From assembly GCF_003634585.1 (NCBI RefSeq), contig NZ_RBLG01000001.1, forward strand, positions 992,001 through 1,056,000: a DNA stretch of 64,000 bases, read 5' to 3'. The number at the start of each line of letters is the position of its first letter. Position 1 is the stretch's first letter. The position numbers and the translations under genes were made by a program. Of this stretch, positions 45,045 through 54,771 are shown in pieces. Source of the DNA: Gillisia mitskevichiae. GTDB lineage: Bacteria > Bacteroidota > Bacteroidia > Flavobacteriales > Flavobacteriaceae. The notes beneath the pieces were generated by a model. That model searched no databases and was not told where the DNA came from. It saw nothing but the letters and a program-made list of their open reading frames with translations.

Positions 45045-45245
45045 TTAATTCACCTCAAAAGAAATTTTAACGTTAACACGATACTCGGTTAAATTTTCAC
45101 CTTGCACTCGTGCACTTTGATCTTTTATATAAACAGATTTGATATTTTTTACCGTTTTGGCTGCATGCACTACGGCATTTTTAGCTGCATCTTCCCAACC
45201 TTTACTAGAGGTTGCCATTACTTCAATCACTTTAATTACTGGCAT
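45045..45245 (-). CDS. Dodecin flavin-binding protein
   Basis: A 66-residue dodecin, a dodecameric flavin storage/buffer protein. The family pattern is clear: IKVIEVMATSSKGWEDAAKN, and late VNVKISFEV. The usual flavin-stacking Trp is present in SKGWEDA. It is a single-gene unit with its own terminator. Confidence 0.92.
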   Translation of the reverse strand: MPVIKVIEVMATSSKGWEDAAKNAVVHAAKTVKNIKSVYIKDQSARVQGENLTEYRVNVKISFEVN

Positions 45246-45354
45246 AATTTTTCTTTTAAATTGGTTATTATTAATACCTATCTAAGTTACTAAATTATAT
45301 ATTTATAGCTTATAAAGCTTTGTTAAATGCTTTGCCTTTAAAGGATTAATAAGC

Positions 45355-46281
45355 TTATCCGTTTACGGCTTCAACATATTCTACCTGCCCTTTAAGCATA
45401 TCTCTCATCATAGTTTCAATTCCATTTTTAAGTGTTGCTGTAGAAGACGGGCAACCGCTACAAGCTCCCTGTAATATAACTTTTACGGTTTTTGTCTCTT
45501 CATTATAAGAATCGAACATTATATTTCCTCCATCACTGGCAACTGCAGGTTTAATATATTCTTCCAAAATATCTATCACCTGTTTAGAAACAGGATCCAG
45601 ATTCTCTGTAGAAGTAGGGGCGTTTGTTTGCTTTTCAACATTCTCTGTTTCGGTCCCGGTTTTAAGAGTTTCTTTTAAGACAATATCTTTTCCCGCTTGT
45701 ATGTATTTAGTAATGAATTCTCTCAATTCCATTGCGATCTCATCCCAATTAGCGATGTCAAATTTATTAATAGAGATATAATTCTCATCAATAAAGATCT
45801 CTTTTACAAAAGGAAAATTAAATAACTCACGAGCAATTGGAGCATTCGCGGTAGCATCTATATTTTTAAATTCGGTAGGAGCGATCACTAACTTTTTATT
45901 GGCAACAAATCTCATAACCGAAGGATTTGGTGTAGTTTCCGCATAGACCGTTACTGGAACTTTTTTGGAAGGAGTTGCGGTATCTTCTTCTTTTATTATA
46001 ATTCCATCATTATTCAAGTAGTCTAATAATTGCTCTGAAACCTCTTCCTGCACATCTGCCCACTCTATTATATTATACTTTTCTATTGCTATAAAGTTTT
46101 GTGCAATAAAAACGGTTTTAACAAATGGTAAGTGAAAAAGTTGCTGTGCCAAGGGAGATTTTTGGGCCTCTTCAATATTCCCAAACTCAAAGCTTTCATG
46201 CCTAGTTAGAAACTGATTGGTCTCAAATTTAAGGATAGCCGAATTTGAGGTTGGTTCTATATTTATTGTATATGTATTCAT
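45355..46281 (-). CDS. Nfu/NifU-family Fe-S carrier with duplicated N-domain
   Basis: A 308-residue protein. Residues ~3-90 and ~110-200 are two homologous Nfu N-terminal-like domains (each with an F/LPFVK-FI-NYI/FIAI pattern), and residues ~225-305 are the NifU C-terminal domain with the cluster-binding CSGC in QGACSGCPSSTATLKNG. This domain carries and transfers [4Fe-4S] clusters. ATG at 46281 is preferred over a TTG two codons earlier. A TAATTTTG box on the minus strand at 46298-46305 may be part of its promoter. Confidence 0.9.
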   Translation of the reverse strand: MNTYTINIEPTSNSAILKFETNQFLTRHESFEFGNIEEAQKSPLAQQLFHLPFVKTVFIAQNFIAIEKYNIIEWADVQEEVSEQLLDYLNNDGIIIKEEDTATPSKKVPVTVYAETTPNPSVMRFVANKKLVIAPTEFKNIDATANAPIARELFNFPFVKEIFIDENYISINKFDIANWDEIAMELREFITKYIQAGKDIVLKETLKTGTETENVEKQTNAPTSTENLDPVSKQVIDILEEYIKPAVASDGGNIMFDSYNEETKTVKVILQGACSGCPSSTATLKNGIETMMRDMLKGQVEYVEAVNG

Positions 46282-46429
46282 CTTCAATATTTTGTTGCAA
46301 AATTACTAAAACAAAGTGCGGTAATCTATATATTTACAATTGTTATTCTGGTTAAGTATAGAGTCTTACTTTATATTTCGGGTATTCTGAAGTCATAAAG
46401 CTGAAAGTGCTTTTAAAATTATTTTATTA

Positions 46430-47428
46430 ATGAAATTAGGTCTTTACACTAGTTTTTTGGTCACGTTTTTTATGATAATTACCTCGAATGCACAAGAGGT
46501 AATACCTACTTATTCAGATTACTTAACAGACAACTTATACTTATTACACCCATCTATGGCAGGTGCTGCCAATTTTAATAAAATTAGGCTTACAGCCAGA
46601 CAACAGTGGTTTGACGTGAAAGATGCTCCGAGTTTACAAACTTTAAGTGTTAATGGAAGAGTTAGCGAGAAAATAGGAATTGGAGGTATTGTTTTTAATG
46701 ATAAGAATGGAAATTATTCTAAACAAGGGGCTTATGCAACTTTAGCTTATCATTTATTACTATCAAGGAGTGAGTTAGATCTTAATCAATTTTCTTTTGG
46801 TATAAGCCTAGGCGTTATACAGCACAGTTTAGATCAGTCCGGGTTTACAGATTTTGATCCACTTATTGGTGGTGGTAATCCTTCAGATATTTATGCAAAT
46901 ATGGATGTTGGGATGTCTTATTATTATTTAGATTTTTTCGCCCATGCAACAGCCAAAAATATTCTTCCTGTTAAGAGGGATCTATTCTATTCTGATGCCG
47001 TACCTAGTAATCAGCGTAAGTATTTGTTCTCCACGGGTTATATTTATACTAAAGATAATAGTGATTGGAGTTTTGAGCCTTCTATATTATTTCAGTTACG
47101 AGAACAAACTGCAGAAAAATCAATAGATGCTAATTTAAAGGCATATAGGACATTAGAGTTCGGTGATATTTGGGGAGGAATCTCCTATAGAAGAAGTTTT
47201 GAAGGTGCGGAGTATACTACAGATGGTTCTAAAATTGAAAATCAACAACTTCAATATGTAACTCCATTTGTTGGGCTGGAATATAAAAAATTCCTTTTTG
47301 CTTATACCTATTCGCATCAAATAAATTCTATTGTTCTTAGCAATAGCGGCTTTCATCAAATTACTTTAGGTTACAATTTTGGAAGAGATCGAGGCAGATA
47401 CGATTGTAAGTGTCCAGCAATTAACTAA
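46430..47428 (+). CDS. PorP/SprF-family outer-membrane protein
   Basis: A 332-residue beta-barrel of the PorP/SprF family, linked to type IX secretion and often to surface attachment of a partner adhesin. A signal peptide is at about 1-21. The family start IPTYSDYLTDNLYLLHPSMAG and the strand ...GFHQITLGYNF near the end are seen. Usually such genes follow a large adhesin gene; here none is adjacent, so the partner lies elsewhere or this is a stand-alone copy. The last two bases overlap the stop of the convergent murI. Confidence 0.88.
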   Translation: MKLGLYTSFLVTFFMIITSNAQEVIPTYSDYLTDNLYLLHPSMAGAANFNKIRLTARQQWFDVKDAPSLQTLSVNGRVSEKIGIGGIVFNDKNGNYSKQGAYATLAYHLLLSRSELDLNQFSFGISLGVIQHSLDQSGFTDFDPLIGGGNPSDIYANMDVGMSYYYLDFFAHATAKNILPVKRDLFYSDAVPSNQRKYLFSTGYIYTKDNSDWSFEPSILFQLREQTAEKSIDANLKAYRTLEFGDIWGGISYRRSFEGAEYTTDGSKIENQQLQYVTPFVGLEYKKFLFAYTYSHQINSIVLSNSGFHQITLGYNFGRDRGRYDCKCPAIN

Positions 47429-48219
47429 AATTCTAGATAAGACACTTTTTTAAGGTCATCGCCTTCAGCATGAACTAGCTTTGATAAAATAATGGGATCT
47501 GCATTACTAAAAAGTAGGTGACTGGGGGTGTTTTTAGAATCGCTCATTAGATCGTTTTCTAATAATACCTTTTTGGTTTGTCTTGCTACAGCTTCTCCAG
47601 AATCTATAATGGTTACTCCGCTTGGTAAGATCTCTTTTAAACCTGGGAGAAGATAGGGGTAGTGGCTACATCCTAGGACTAGATAATCTATCTTAGCATC
47701 TAACATGGGTTTTAAGAGTGTGGTTAGTAACTCTTTTATTTCCTCAGAATCTTGTTTTCCTTGTTCTATTAGGTTAACCAGTCCATTTCCAACCACCTCT
47801 ATGATATTTATGTTTTTGGAGTACAACTCCGAGGTTTTTGAAAATAATTTGCTAGACAATGTTCCCTTTGTGGCGAGGATCCCAATAGATTTTGTTTGAG
47901 ACTTTAAAGCAGCGGGTTTAATTGCAGGTTCAATTCCTATAATTGGAAGGGAATAGGTAGTTCTTAAAACTTGGATCGCATTAGTGGTTGCAGTATTGCA
48001 GGCTACCACAATAATTTTACAACCCATTCCTATAAGCTTTTCAGTATTTTTTTTACTTAAAGCTATAATCTCCTCAATAGGTTTTTCTCCATAAGGAGCA
48101 TTTTTACTATCTGAGAGATAGATGCTGTTTTCTCTTGGTAATAACTGGATAACTTCATTCCATATAGAAGTTCCACCTACGCCAGAATCAAAAAAACCAA
48201 TAGGATTAGAATTACTCAT
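47425..48219 (-). CDS. murI: Glutamate racemase
   Basis: A 264-residue MurI making D-glutamate for peptidoglycan. The two catalytic cysteines are present: Cys74 in VVACNTATTNA and Cys184 in LVLGCSHYPYLLP. The N-terminal GFFDSGVGGTSIW block is intact. It lies downstream of the ompH genes but after a strong terminator, so it probably has its own promoter. Confidence 0.95.
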   Translation of the reverse strand: MSNSNPIGFFDSGVGGTSIWNEVIQLLPRENSIYLSDSKNAPYGEKPIEEIIALSKKNTEKLIGMGCKIIVVACNTATTNAIQVLRTTYSLPIIGIEPAIKPAALKSQTKSIGILATKGTLSSKLFSKTSELYSKNINIIEVVGNGLVNLIEQGKQDSEEIKELLTTLLKPMLDAKIDYLVLGCSHYPYLLPGLKEILPSGVTIIDSGEAVARQTKKVLLENDLMSDSKNTPSHLLFSNADPIILSKLVHAEGDDLKKVSYLEF

Positions 48220-48231
48220 TAGTACAAAAAT

Positions 48232-48262
48232 AAAAACTGCGCTTCAAGGAAGCGCAGTTTTT
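48232..48262 (-). terminator. Strong hairpin terminator between ompH and murI
   Basis: AAAAACTGCGCTT pairs with AAGCGCAGTTTTT, a perfect 13-bp stem with a 5-base loop and T runs on both strands, so it can work in either direction. It ends the porG-to-ompH operon. Confidence 0.85.
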
Positions 48263-48283
48263 AGAAATATTATTTAGAAAATA

Positions 48284-48793
48284 TTACATTCCTAATTCTT
48301 TCTTTACATCTGGCATTAGATTAAAACCATCTGCCATGATCACACCAGCTCCATTAGAAGAGTCTAAAACGTAATCATATCCTTTTGCTCTTGCAACTTT
48401 TTGGATCGCAACACGAGCTTTTTCGTACACAGGCTTTAAAAGATCAAGTTCTTTTTTCTGAAGATCTTGTTGTGCTTTTTGTCCATGTTCTTGAATTCTT
48501 CTTTGAGTTCCTTGTAATTCCTGAGCTCTTTTTGCATTTTCTTCTTCTGTCTTAGTGGCAGCTTCAGATTCGTAACGTTGCATTGTTTTTTGAGCTTCAG
48601 TCATCATATCTCTGATCTCTGCATCGTAAGTCTTTTGTAATTTCTCTAATTGTCCCATTGCTTCTTTATAAGAAGGCATGGTTTCAACCAATTCTTGAGA
48701 TGCAATATGAGCTACTTTAGATTGTGCATTTGTAAAAGCTGTTGCTCCAATCATTAAAGCTACTGCTATAAAAAGGGTTCTAAATTGTTTCAT
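48284..48793 (-). CDS. OmpH/Skp-family periplasmic chaperone (short)
   Basis: A 169-residue Skp-like chaperone with a signal peptide (ALMIGATAFTNA|Q). The central part is a long charged coiled coil (about 40-115), the tentacle arms that hold unfolded outer-membrane proteins. It is encoded last in the operon behind bamA, a very common arrangement. Confidence 0.92.
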   Translation of the reverse strand: MKQFRTLFIAVALMIGATAFTNAQSKVAHIASQELVETMPSYKEAMGQLEKLQKTYDAEIRDMMTEAQKTMQRYESEAATKTEEENAKRAQELQGTQRRIQEHGQKAQQDLQKKELDLLKPVYEKARVAIQKVARAKGYDYVLDSSNGAGVIMADGFNLMPDVKKELGM

Positions 48794-48837
48794 TTTTAAT
48801 GTATTAATTGTTAAGTGTTAAAGGTTTGCGTTATTAA

Positions 48838-49662
48838 TTAATCGTTATCTTTAGTTTTCATTTCTTCAATCTTTCTCTTCCGAACTTCATCAATAGAATC
48901 TTTTTTACGTTGTCTATCGGCTAGAACTTTCGCTCTTCGTTCGTCAAATTCTCTTTGCTTTACAGCTCTTATAGAATCTTTTTCTAGTTTTCTTGCTTCT
49001 AAAAGAGCTTCTCTTTCGTCTTGTACAGCTTGAACGGCTTGTTGCTTTTCAGCAATTTCCTCATCCTCTTCTACAGTACGATTTTCTTCAATCTCCATTT
49101 CAGCAATCTCACCTCTAGAATTCAATTGTTCTCTTTTAGATGCTCTAGTAATGATTCTTAAAACTTGATCGCTAATGTTATGTTTTTCTGCTGAAAAAAC
49201 CATTCCAACATTAGAAGTTCTATCAAAAATATAATCATAATTCCTTTGAGTCCCAATTTCTTGGATCGCATTAAAAACTTGATCTTGTATTGGTTTAATT
49301 AATTGTTTCTTCTGAAGTAAAAAGTCTCCATTAGACCCAAAACGTTTTTGTTGATACTCTGCGATCTTAGATTCTTCAAAAGCAATTGTTGCTTCTCTTT
49401 CTTCAATAAGTTCCTTTGTTAATAAAGGTCTTTCTTGTTCTAGAGCAATTTGCATTGTTTGCACTTTCTTTAAATCTCTATCCAACTCCAATTTCCAATT
49501 CTGAACTCGTTCTTCTAATTGAGCAGAAGCTTCTTGATATTCAGGAACATTTGCCAAGATAAATTCCATATCTATATAAGCGATCCTATTAGGTTTCTGA
49601 GCCTGAACTAATGGCTGAAATCCTGCTAAAAAAACTAGTAGAATAAAAACTTGACGTTTCAT
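48838..49662 (-). CDS. OmpH/Skp-family periplasmic chaperone (long)
   Basis: A 274-residue Skp-like protein with signal peptide (about 1-21). Residues ~25-170 match the ordinary OmpH fold. A further ~100 residues are extremely charged and Arg/Lys/Glu-rich, with repeats like KQREFDERRAKVLADRQRKK, predicted helical. This tail makes it unlike its short neighbour. It sits 31 bases after bamA. Confidence 0.9.
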   Translation of the reverse strand: MKRQVFILLVFLAGFQPLVQAQKPNRIAYIDMEFILANVPEYQEASAQLEERVQNWKLELDRDLKKVQTMQIALEQERPLLTKELIEEREATIAFEESKIAEYQQKRFGSNGDFLLQKKQLIKPIQDQVFNAIQEIGTQRNYDYIFDRTSNVGMVFSAEKHNISDQVLRIITRASKREQLNSRGEIAEMEIEENRTVEEDEEIAEKQQAVQAVQDEREALLEARKLEKDSIRAVKQREFDERRAKVLADRQRKKDSIDEVRKRKIEEMKTKDND

Positions 49663-49693
49663 AGTATTGCTATTAGAAATAATCGTGCCAAAC

Positions 49694-52330
49694 CTAGAAT
49701 TGCTGCCCGATTATAAAGTGAGTTTCCCAACCATTAGGTGATGATGCTCCTGGAACAGGATCAAATCCGTAACCAAAATCAATTCCTAATAATCCAAATT
49801 GCGGCATAAAGATTCTTAATCCAGCACCAGCAGATCTGTTTAGTTGGAACGGATTAAAATCTCTAAAATTATCATAAGATGCTCCACCTTCAATAAACAT
49901 TAAACCATATATAGAAGCAGCTGGCTTAAGTGTAATTGGATATCGTAATTCCAAAGAATATTTATTATAGATAGTAGCTCCATCTGGATTGCTCGCCTGG
50001 CTAAAACTAGTTCTATCTAAAGGCACTAAAGATTGGTCTGGATATCCTCTTAGAGCAATGCTTTCTCTTCCATCCAAACTATAAGATCCCATTCCATTTC
50101 CACCTAAATAGAAACGTTCGAAAGGAGGAATTCCACGATCATTATTATAAGCACCTAGAAATCCATATTCGATACCCGTTTTTAAAACTAATGGACCTTT
50201 TGGCCCTAAATTAAATAGGGTAGTGTACCATGCAGCATCAAATTTAATTTTATAAAACTCTAACCATTTAAATTTTTCCTGATCTATTTTAGATTGATCT
50301 CCTACAGGCTCATCGCCAGGTCTTAATCTTAATCCATCTGAATTTAATAGGTTTCCGTTGTCATCTTCTAATTGGAACTCTCTTTGGTTCTCTAAATCAT
50401 TATAATCTGTTCCATTCCAAAGTGAATAAGGAGGTGTGAATTTTGCAATAAAATTAAACTCAGATCCAACTGTTGGAAAGATTGGGTTAATTCCCTTACT
50501 GTTTCTGCTTAAACCTAAGGTGTAAGTTAGGTTGTTTGAAAACCCGTCCCCAAAAGTAAATAACTGAGTATTATAGTTATTTAGATCGTATCTCTGAAAT
50601 CCTACAGATTGAGATAAGGTGAAATAATCATCTGGCCATTGCAATCTTTTTGCTAAACCAACATTCACTCCTAGTATGTCAAAACTTTGTGATTTATCTG
50701 CTTTTCCTCTTATTGGGTCGTAAAGAAACTGTCTTGTGTAAGAAAACGAAGTAGATAAGCTCTTAGGTTTTTTTCCACCTAACCACGGCTCTACAAAAGA
50801 TAAGCTATATGTTTGGTAGTAAATACTCGCCTGTGCTCTTAAGGATAATTTTTGACCATCACCCATTGGAATTGGCTGGTATGCATCTTTATCGAAAATT
50901 CCAGCTATAGAGAAGTTGTTAAAAGATAAACCTAAGGTTCCAATAAAACCACCACCACCATAACCACCTTGCAACTCTATTTGACTTGCTCCAGCTTCTA
51001 CAACAGCATATTCCATATCTAGAGTACCACTATTAGGATCTACATTTAAGAAATTTGGTGCTACATTTTCTGCATCAAAAAATCCTAACTGACCTATCTC
51101 TCTAATAGTTCTTACTACATTCTCTTGACTGTATTTTTGACCTGGTTTAGTACGTAGTTCACGATAAATTACGTGATCCTTAGTTTTTGTATTTCCTACT
51201 ACACTAATTTTATTAAAATAAGCCTCTTTACCTTCTACAATTCTTATTTCGAAATCAATTGTGTCATTATAAACTTTGGTTTCAACAGTATTTATTTGAG
51301 CGAATAGATATCCATTGTTTTTATATAAGTTGGCAATATCTTGAGAGTCTGGTTTAGATTGATCCGAGATCCTTTTTTCTAATAATACACCATTATATAC
51401 ATCCCCTTTGTTTATTCCTAAAGCTCTAGTAAGTAAATCATCCGAATACACTACATTACCTATGAAATCTATATTTCCAATATAATGTTTGCTTCCTTCT
51501 TCTACCTGCAGTTGTAAAGCAACAGTTTTGGGGTCATTTATAATTAAAGTATCAGATACAATTCTCGCGTCTCTATATCCGTTTTCCTTATACTTGTTTA
51601 CAACTTTTTCCTTATCTGCTTCAAAATCATCATAATTGAACTTAGATCGTTTCCAAACTCTAAAGAAGTTCTTCTCTTTGGTATTGCTCATTGCACCTTT
51701 AAGCTTAGCATCGCTTAACTCTTCATTACCAATGAATTCTATATTGCTTACTTTAACTTTTTCTCCACGATCTACATTAACAACCATATTTACCTTATTG
51801 GTGCCAGTGGTGTCCACAATAGAGGTAGTATTAATGACTACTTTAGTATTAAAGTAACCATCTTTTTTATACTTGTTCTCTATGTAATTTTTAGTGGTGG
51901 TTGTAAGGTTTTCGGTCACCTTTGATCCCGGAGTTAAAGAGTTCTCCTTTATAAGTTCTTCTTGTGTGGCTTTTTTCTTGATTCCTTGAATTCTTACCTC
52001 TGCTAATTCTGGAACTTCTTGAATTTCAAGTTCAAGATCTGCAACATTACCTTCGATGTTAGTAACGTAAAAATTAATATCACTAAAAAGACCAAGATCC
52101 CATAATTTCTTTAGGACCTTACTAATTTTATCTCCCGGAATAAAGATCTCATCGCCAGATTTTAGGCCTGTAAAGGCTATTACAGTTTGTTCATTATAAC
52201 TAACTGTACCTGTTACTTCAATTTTCCCAATTGTATATTTACTTCCTCCACCTAGCGGTAAATCTTGTGCCTGAAATGATAGGGTATACAAAAAACAAAA
52301 TGCCAAAAGGCTTAAAAACTTTTTGGACAT
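49694..52330 (-). CDS. bamA: Outer-membrane protein assembly factor BamA
   Basis: An 878-residue BamA when started at the ATG at 52330, which gives a proper signal peptide (MSKKFLSLLAFCFLYTLSFQAQ); the frame reaches back to 52366 inside uppS. Five POTRA domains occupy about residues 30-440, followed by the beta-barrel. The conserved ALRGYPD motif (the (V/I)RG(F/Y) loop 6 motif) is present, and the end HFIIGQQF is a good barrel C-terminus. It inserts beta-barrel proteins into the outer membrane. uppS is 7 bases upstream. Confidence 0.95.
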   Translation of the reverse strand: MSKKFLSLLAFCFLYTLSFQAQDLPLGGGSKYTIGKIEVTGTVSYNEQTVIAFTGLKSGDEIFIPGDKISKVLKKLWDLGLFSDINFYVTNIEGNVADLELEIQEVPELAEVRIQGIKKKATQEELIKENSLTPGSKVTENLTTTTKNYIENKYKKDGYFNTKVVINTTSIVDTTGTNKVNMVVNVDRGEKVKVSNIEFIGNEELSDAKLKGAMSNTKEKNFFRVWKRSKFNYDDFEADKEKVVNKYKENGYRDARIVSDTLIINDPKTVALQLQVEEGSKHYIGNIDFIGNVVYSDDLLTRALGINKGDVYNGVLLEKRISDQSKPDSQDIANLYKNNGYLFAQINTVETKVYNDTIDFEIRIVEGKEAYFNKISVVGNTKTKDHVIYRELRTKPGQKYSQENVVRTIREIGQLGFFDAENVAPNFLNVDPNSGTLDMEYAVVEAGASQIELQGGYGGGGFIGTLGLSFNNFSIAGIFDKDAYQPIPMGDGQKLSLRAQASIYYQTYSLSFVEPWLGGKKPKSLSTSFSYTRQFLYDPIRGKADKSQSFDILGVNVGLAKRLQWPDDYFTLSQSVGFQRYDLNNYNTQLFTFGDGFSNNLTYTLGLSRNSKGINPIFPTVGSEFNFIAKFTPPYSLWNGTDYNDLENQREFQLEDDNGNLLNSDGLRLRPGDEPVGDQSKIDQEKFKWLEFYKIKFDAAWYTTLFNLGPKGPLVLKTGIEYGFLGAYNNDRGIPPFERFYLGGNGMGSYSLDGRESIALRGYPDQSLVPLDRTSFSQASNPDGATIYNKYSLELRYPITLKPAASIYGLMFIEGGASYDNFRDFNPFQLNRSAGAGLRIFMPQFGLLGIDFGYGFDPVPGASSPNGWETHFIIGQQF

Positions 52331-52337
52331 GTTTGTA

Positions 52338-53075
52338 TTAACTAATCTGCTCACTGGTTTTTCCAAATCTTCGTTCTCTCGTTTGATAATTATAAATGGC
52401 TTCGTACAAATCTTCTCTACGAAAATCAGGCCATAAAATCGGACTAAAATATAACTCTGCGTATGCTATTTGCCATAATAAAAAGTTACTAATCCGTTGT
52501 TCGCCACTAGTACGGATAAGTAAATCTACGTCTGGTAAATTTTGGGTGTAAAGATGCTGATTTATAATTGATTCATCAATAGCATCTAAAGATAATTCGT
52601 CATTTTTTACTTTTAGACTAATATCCTTAATTGCATGAATCAATTCTTCCCTAGAGCCATAGCTTAAGGCTAAAGTAAGGGTCATTCTATTGTTGTCTTT
52701 AGTTTTTTCAATTACTTCATTAAGCTCTTTTTGTGCTTTTCTAGGGAGTGTGTGGAGATTTCCTATTGCAATTAGCTTAATGTTATTTTTAATGAGTGTT
52801 TTTATTTCTTTCTTTAAAGAAGTAACTAATAAACGCATTAAAGTATCCACTTCCAGCTTTGGTCGGTTCCAATTTTCTGTTGAAAATGCATATAAAGTTA
52901 GATTTTCAATACCTAATTCTGCAGATCCTTCAACTACATCCCGAACAGCTTTTGTGCCTTCTTCATGTCCAAATGCACGTAAAAATCCTTTTTGTTTTGC
53001 CCATCGCCCATTCCCATCCATAATAATGGAGATGTGTTTTGGTAAGCTTTCTAGATTGATTTTTTCTTTGAACAT
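52338..53075 (-). CDS. uppS: Undecaprenyl diphosphate synthase
   Basis: A 245-residue cis-prenyltransferase supplying the lipid carrier for peptidoglycan and surface sugars. The catalytic Asp20 lies in IIMDGNGRWAKQKG, and the distal RTSGEQRISNFLLWQIAYAE block is present. It is one base from porG upstream and 7 bases from bamA downstream, so the three are one transcript. Confidence 0.96.
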   Translation of the reverse strand: MFKEKINLESLPKHISIIMDGNGRWAKQKGFLRAFGHEEGTKAVRDVVEGSAELGIENLTLYAFSTENWNRPKLEVDTLMRLLVTSLKKEIKTLIKNNIKLIAIGNLHTLPRKAQKELNEVIEKTKDNNRMTLTLALSYGSREELIHAIKDISLKVKNDELSLDAIDESIINQHLYTQNLPDVDLLIRTSGEQRISNFLLWQIAYAELYFSPILWPDFRREDLYEAIYNYQTRERRFGKTSEQIS

Positions 53076-53076
53076 T

Positions 53077-53784
53077 CTATATATTACAGTAACATGGTTT
53101 TTTTCCGAACGTAAAGGTAAAGCTTACACCTGAAAATACATACCAGTCTGTAGTATTTGTGTTTCCAAATTCTCTAGGTGGATCTCTTCTGGTAAGTAAT
53201 TCTTGAGGATTACTCCCGTCAATATTATCGGTAAAGGTATAGCGAAGCCCAATTTCGAAGGCTCCAATAATTTTTGGGGTTACAGTTTTTTTGTATCCAA
53301 ATATGATAGGGATAGAAAATTCCCAATTATCACCTTGGGGTTCTAATTTACCAGGGTTAGGACGATCGGCATCTAAATAATGATGATTTGAGTTAAAATA
53401 ACTTATTCCAGTGTATAGATATGGAGTGCTTTGTGGTACAGCATCATGAAGATCGAAAGAATAAAAATTAAATTCTAATCCTAAAGATGCCTCTGCAATG
53501 TGGTTTGTAAAGCTATAGCCTCGTTGTTGTCTTCTTACTTCGTTAGATGAAGCATCATCTGCTTGGATTTCGGCATATAATAAACTAAATCTAAAACTGT
53601 GGCGATCGCTCCTGTTCCATTTAACTATTCCTCCTCCCACAAGAGTGTTCGGATTTATAAATGAAGATTTACCTACATCTCCAATATAGTTGGCGCCACC
53701 AATAAATGGACCTATTTCGAAGGTTTGGGCAACAGTAGAATTGGAGAAAGCAAACAGAATAATTAGTAATAACAGGTGCCTCAT
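53077..53784 (-). CDS. porG: Type IX secretion outer-membrane protein PorG
   Basis: A 235-residue protein (DUF6089/PorG family) with a signal peptide ending at about residue 19 (STVA|Q) and an eight-stranded barrel-like pattern, ending WYVFSGVSFTFTFG. PorG is a T9SS outer-membrane component. The family start EIGPFIGGANYIGDVG is typical. It heads the porG-uppS-bamA-ompH-ompH operon, so secretion and barrel assembly are co-regulated. Confidence 0.9.
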   Translation of the reverse strand: MRHLLLLIILFAFSNSTVAQTFEIGPFIGGANYIGDVGKSSFINPNTLVGGGIVKWNRSDRHSFRFSLLYAEIQADDASSNEVRRQQRGYSFTNHIAEASLGLEFNFYSFDLHDAVPQSTPYLYTGISYFNSNHHYLDADRPNPGKLEPQGDNWEFSIPIIFGYKKTVTPKIIGAFEIGLRYTFTDNIDGSNPQELLTRRDPPREFGNTNTTDWYVFSGVSFTFTFGKKPCYCNI

Positions 53785-53801
53785 AGGTTTTTAAAAGTTT
53801 G

Positions 53802-53833
53802 CAAATATAGTAATATTGTTTACCCCGTAACAA
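53802..53833 (-). promoter_or_regulatory. Promoter for the porG-uppS-bamA-ompH operon
   Basis: On the minus strand TTG (complement of 53831-53833) and TATATTTG (complement of 53802-53809) are 21 bases apart, fitting the Bacteroidota consensus, 17 bases before the porG start. Confidence 0.5.
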
Positions 53834-53884
53834 TTTGGGGATTTTTGTATATCTCTATTAACAAATATTGTAGGGTTTTATTGT

Positions 53885-54769
53885 CTAATTACGTTTGTCT
53901 TCGCCCCATAAAAGCTTTTTTCTAAGTGTTTCTAGAAAACTGTCCTTTTCTATTTCCACCATGCTAATTGTGAATGGAGCAATTCTAATAGTGATCTCTG
54001 TAGCATTGCTTAGGGTTGCAATACGGGAGTCCATAGATACTAAATAAAAGTCTTCTCTTCCAGATATCCTTAGGGTTATTTTGGTATTATCCTTTATAAC
54101 AAGAGGTCTTGCATTTAAATTATGAGGTGCAATCGGTGTTATTACCAAAGCTTTAGTGTCTGGAACAATAACCGGGCCACCACAACTTAATGAATAGCCT
54201 GTAGAACCGGTAGGGGTAGAGACTATTAATCCATCGGCCCAGTAGGAGGTTAGATATTTGTCATTTAACCATGTTTCCACCGTGATCATAGAGGTAGTGT
54301 TTTTTCTACTTACCGCTATTTCATTCAATGCATAATTTGTTTCACCAATTTCTTCGCTGGAAGGATTGGTTTCAATACATAACACAGTTCTTTCGGAGAT
54401 CTCATATTTCTTGTGAAGTATGGATGCAATGCTTCTCTTGATTTCTTCTTTCTGAATAGTGGCAAGAAAACCGAGCCTTCCTGTATTAATACCCAATATA
54501 GGAATGTTAAGATCTTGAATATAATTGATGGATTTCAAAATAGTTCCATCTCCACCAATACTAAAGAACAGATCGTAAGTAGAATCCAATTCTTTGAAAG
54601 TGCTGAAATGATTGTAATCCTTGCTTAATATCTTATGATCGTGAATAAGGTCTAGAAAGTTTTTTTCAATACATACCTCAATATTTTCCTGGTTTAGAAT
54701 GTCAAAAAGTTCTTTTATATAGATGCCAGAATCTTTGTGATAAAACTGACCATAAATCCCTACTTTCAT
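53885..54769 (-). CDS. nadK: NAD kinase
   Basis: A 294-residue NadK forming NADP from NAD and ATP. The catalytic GGDGT is at residues 72-76 followed by GINTGRLGFLA, and the sugar-binding TGSTGYSLSCGGP block (about 190-203) is present. It begins two bases after the CBS protein stop. Confidence 0.95.
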   Translation of the reverse strand: MKVGIYGQFYHKDSGIYIKELFDILNQENIEVCIEKNFLDLIHDHKILSKDYNHFSTFKELDSTYDLFFSIGGDGTILKSINYIQDLNIPILGINTGRLGFLATIQKEEIKRSIASILHKKYEISERTVLCIETNPSSEEIGETNYALNEIAVSRKNTTSMITVETWLNDKYLTSYWADGLIVSTPTGSTGYSLSCGGPVIVPDTKALVITPIAPHNLNARPLVIKDNTKITLRISGREDFYLVSMDSRIATLSNATEITIRIAPFTISMVEIEKDSFLETLRKKLLWGEDKRN

Positions 54770-54771
54770 TT

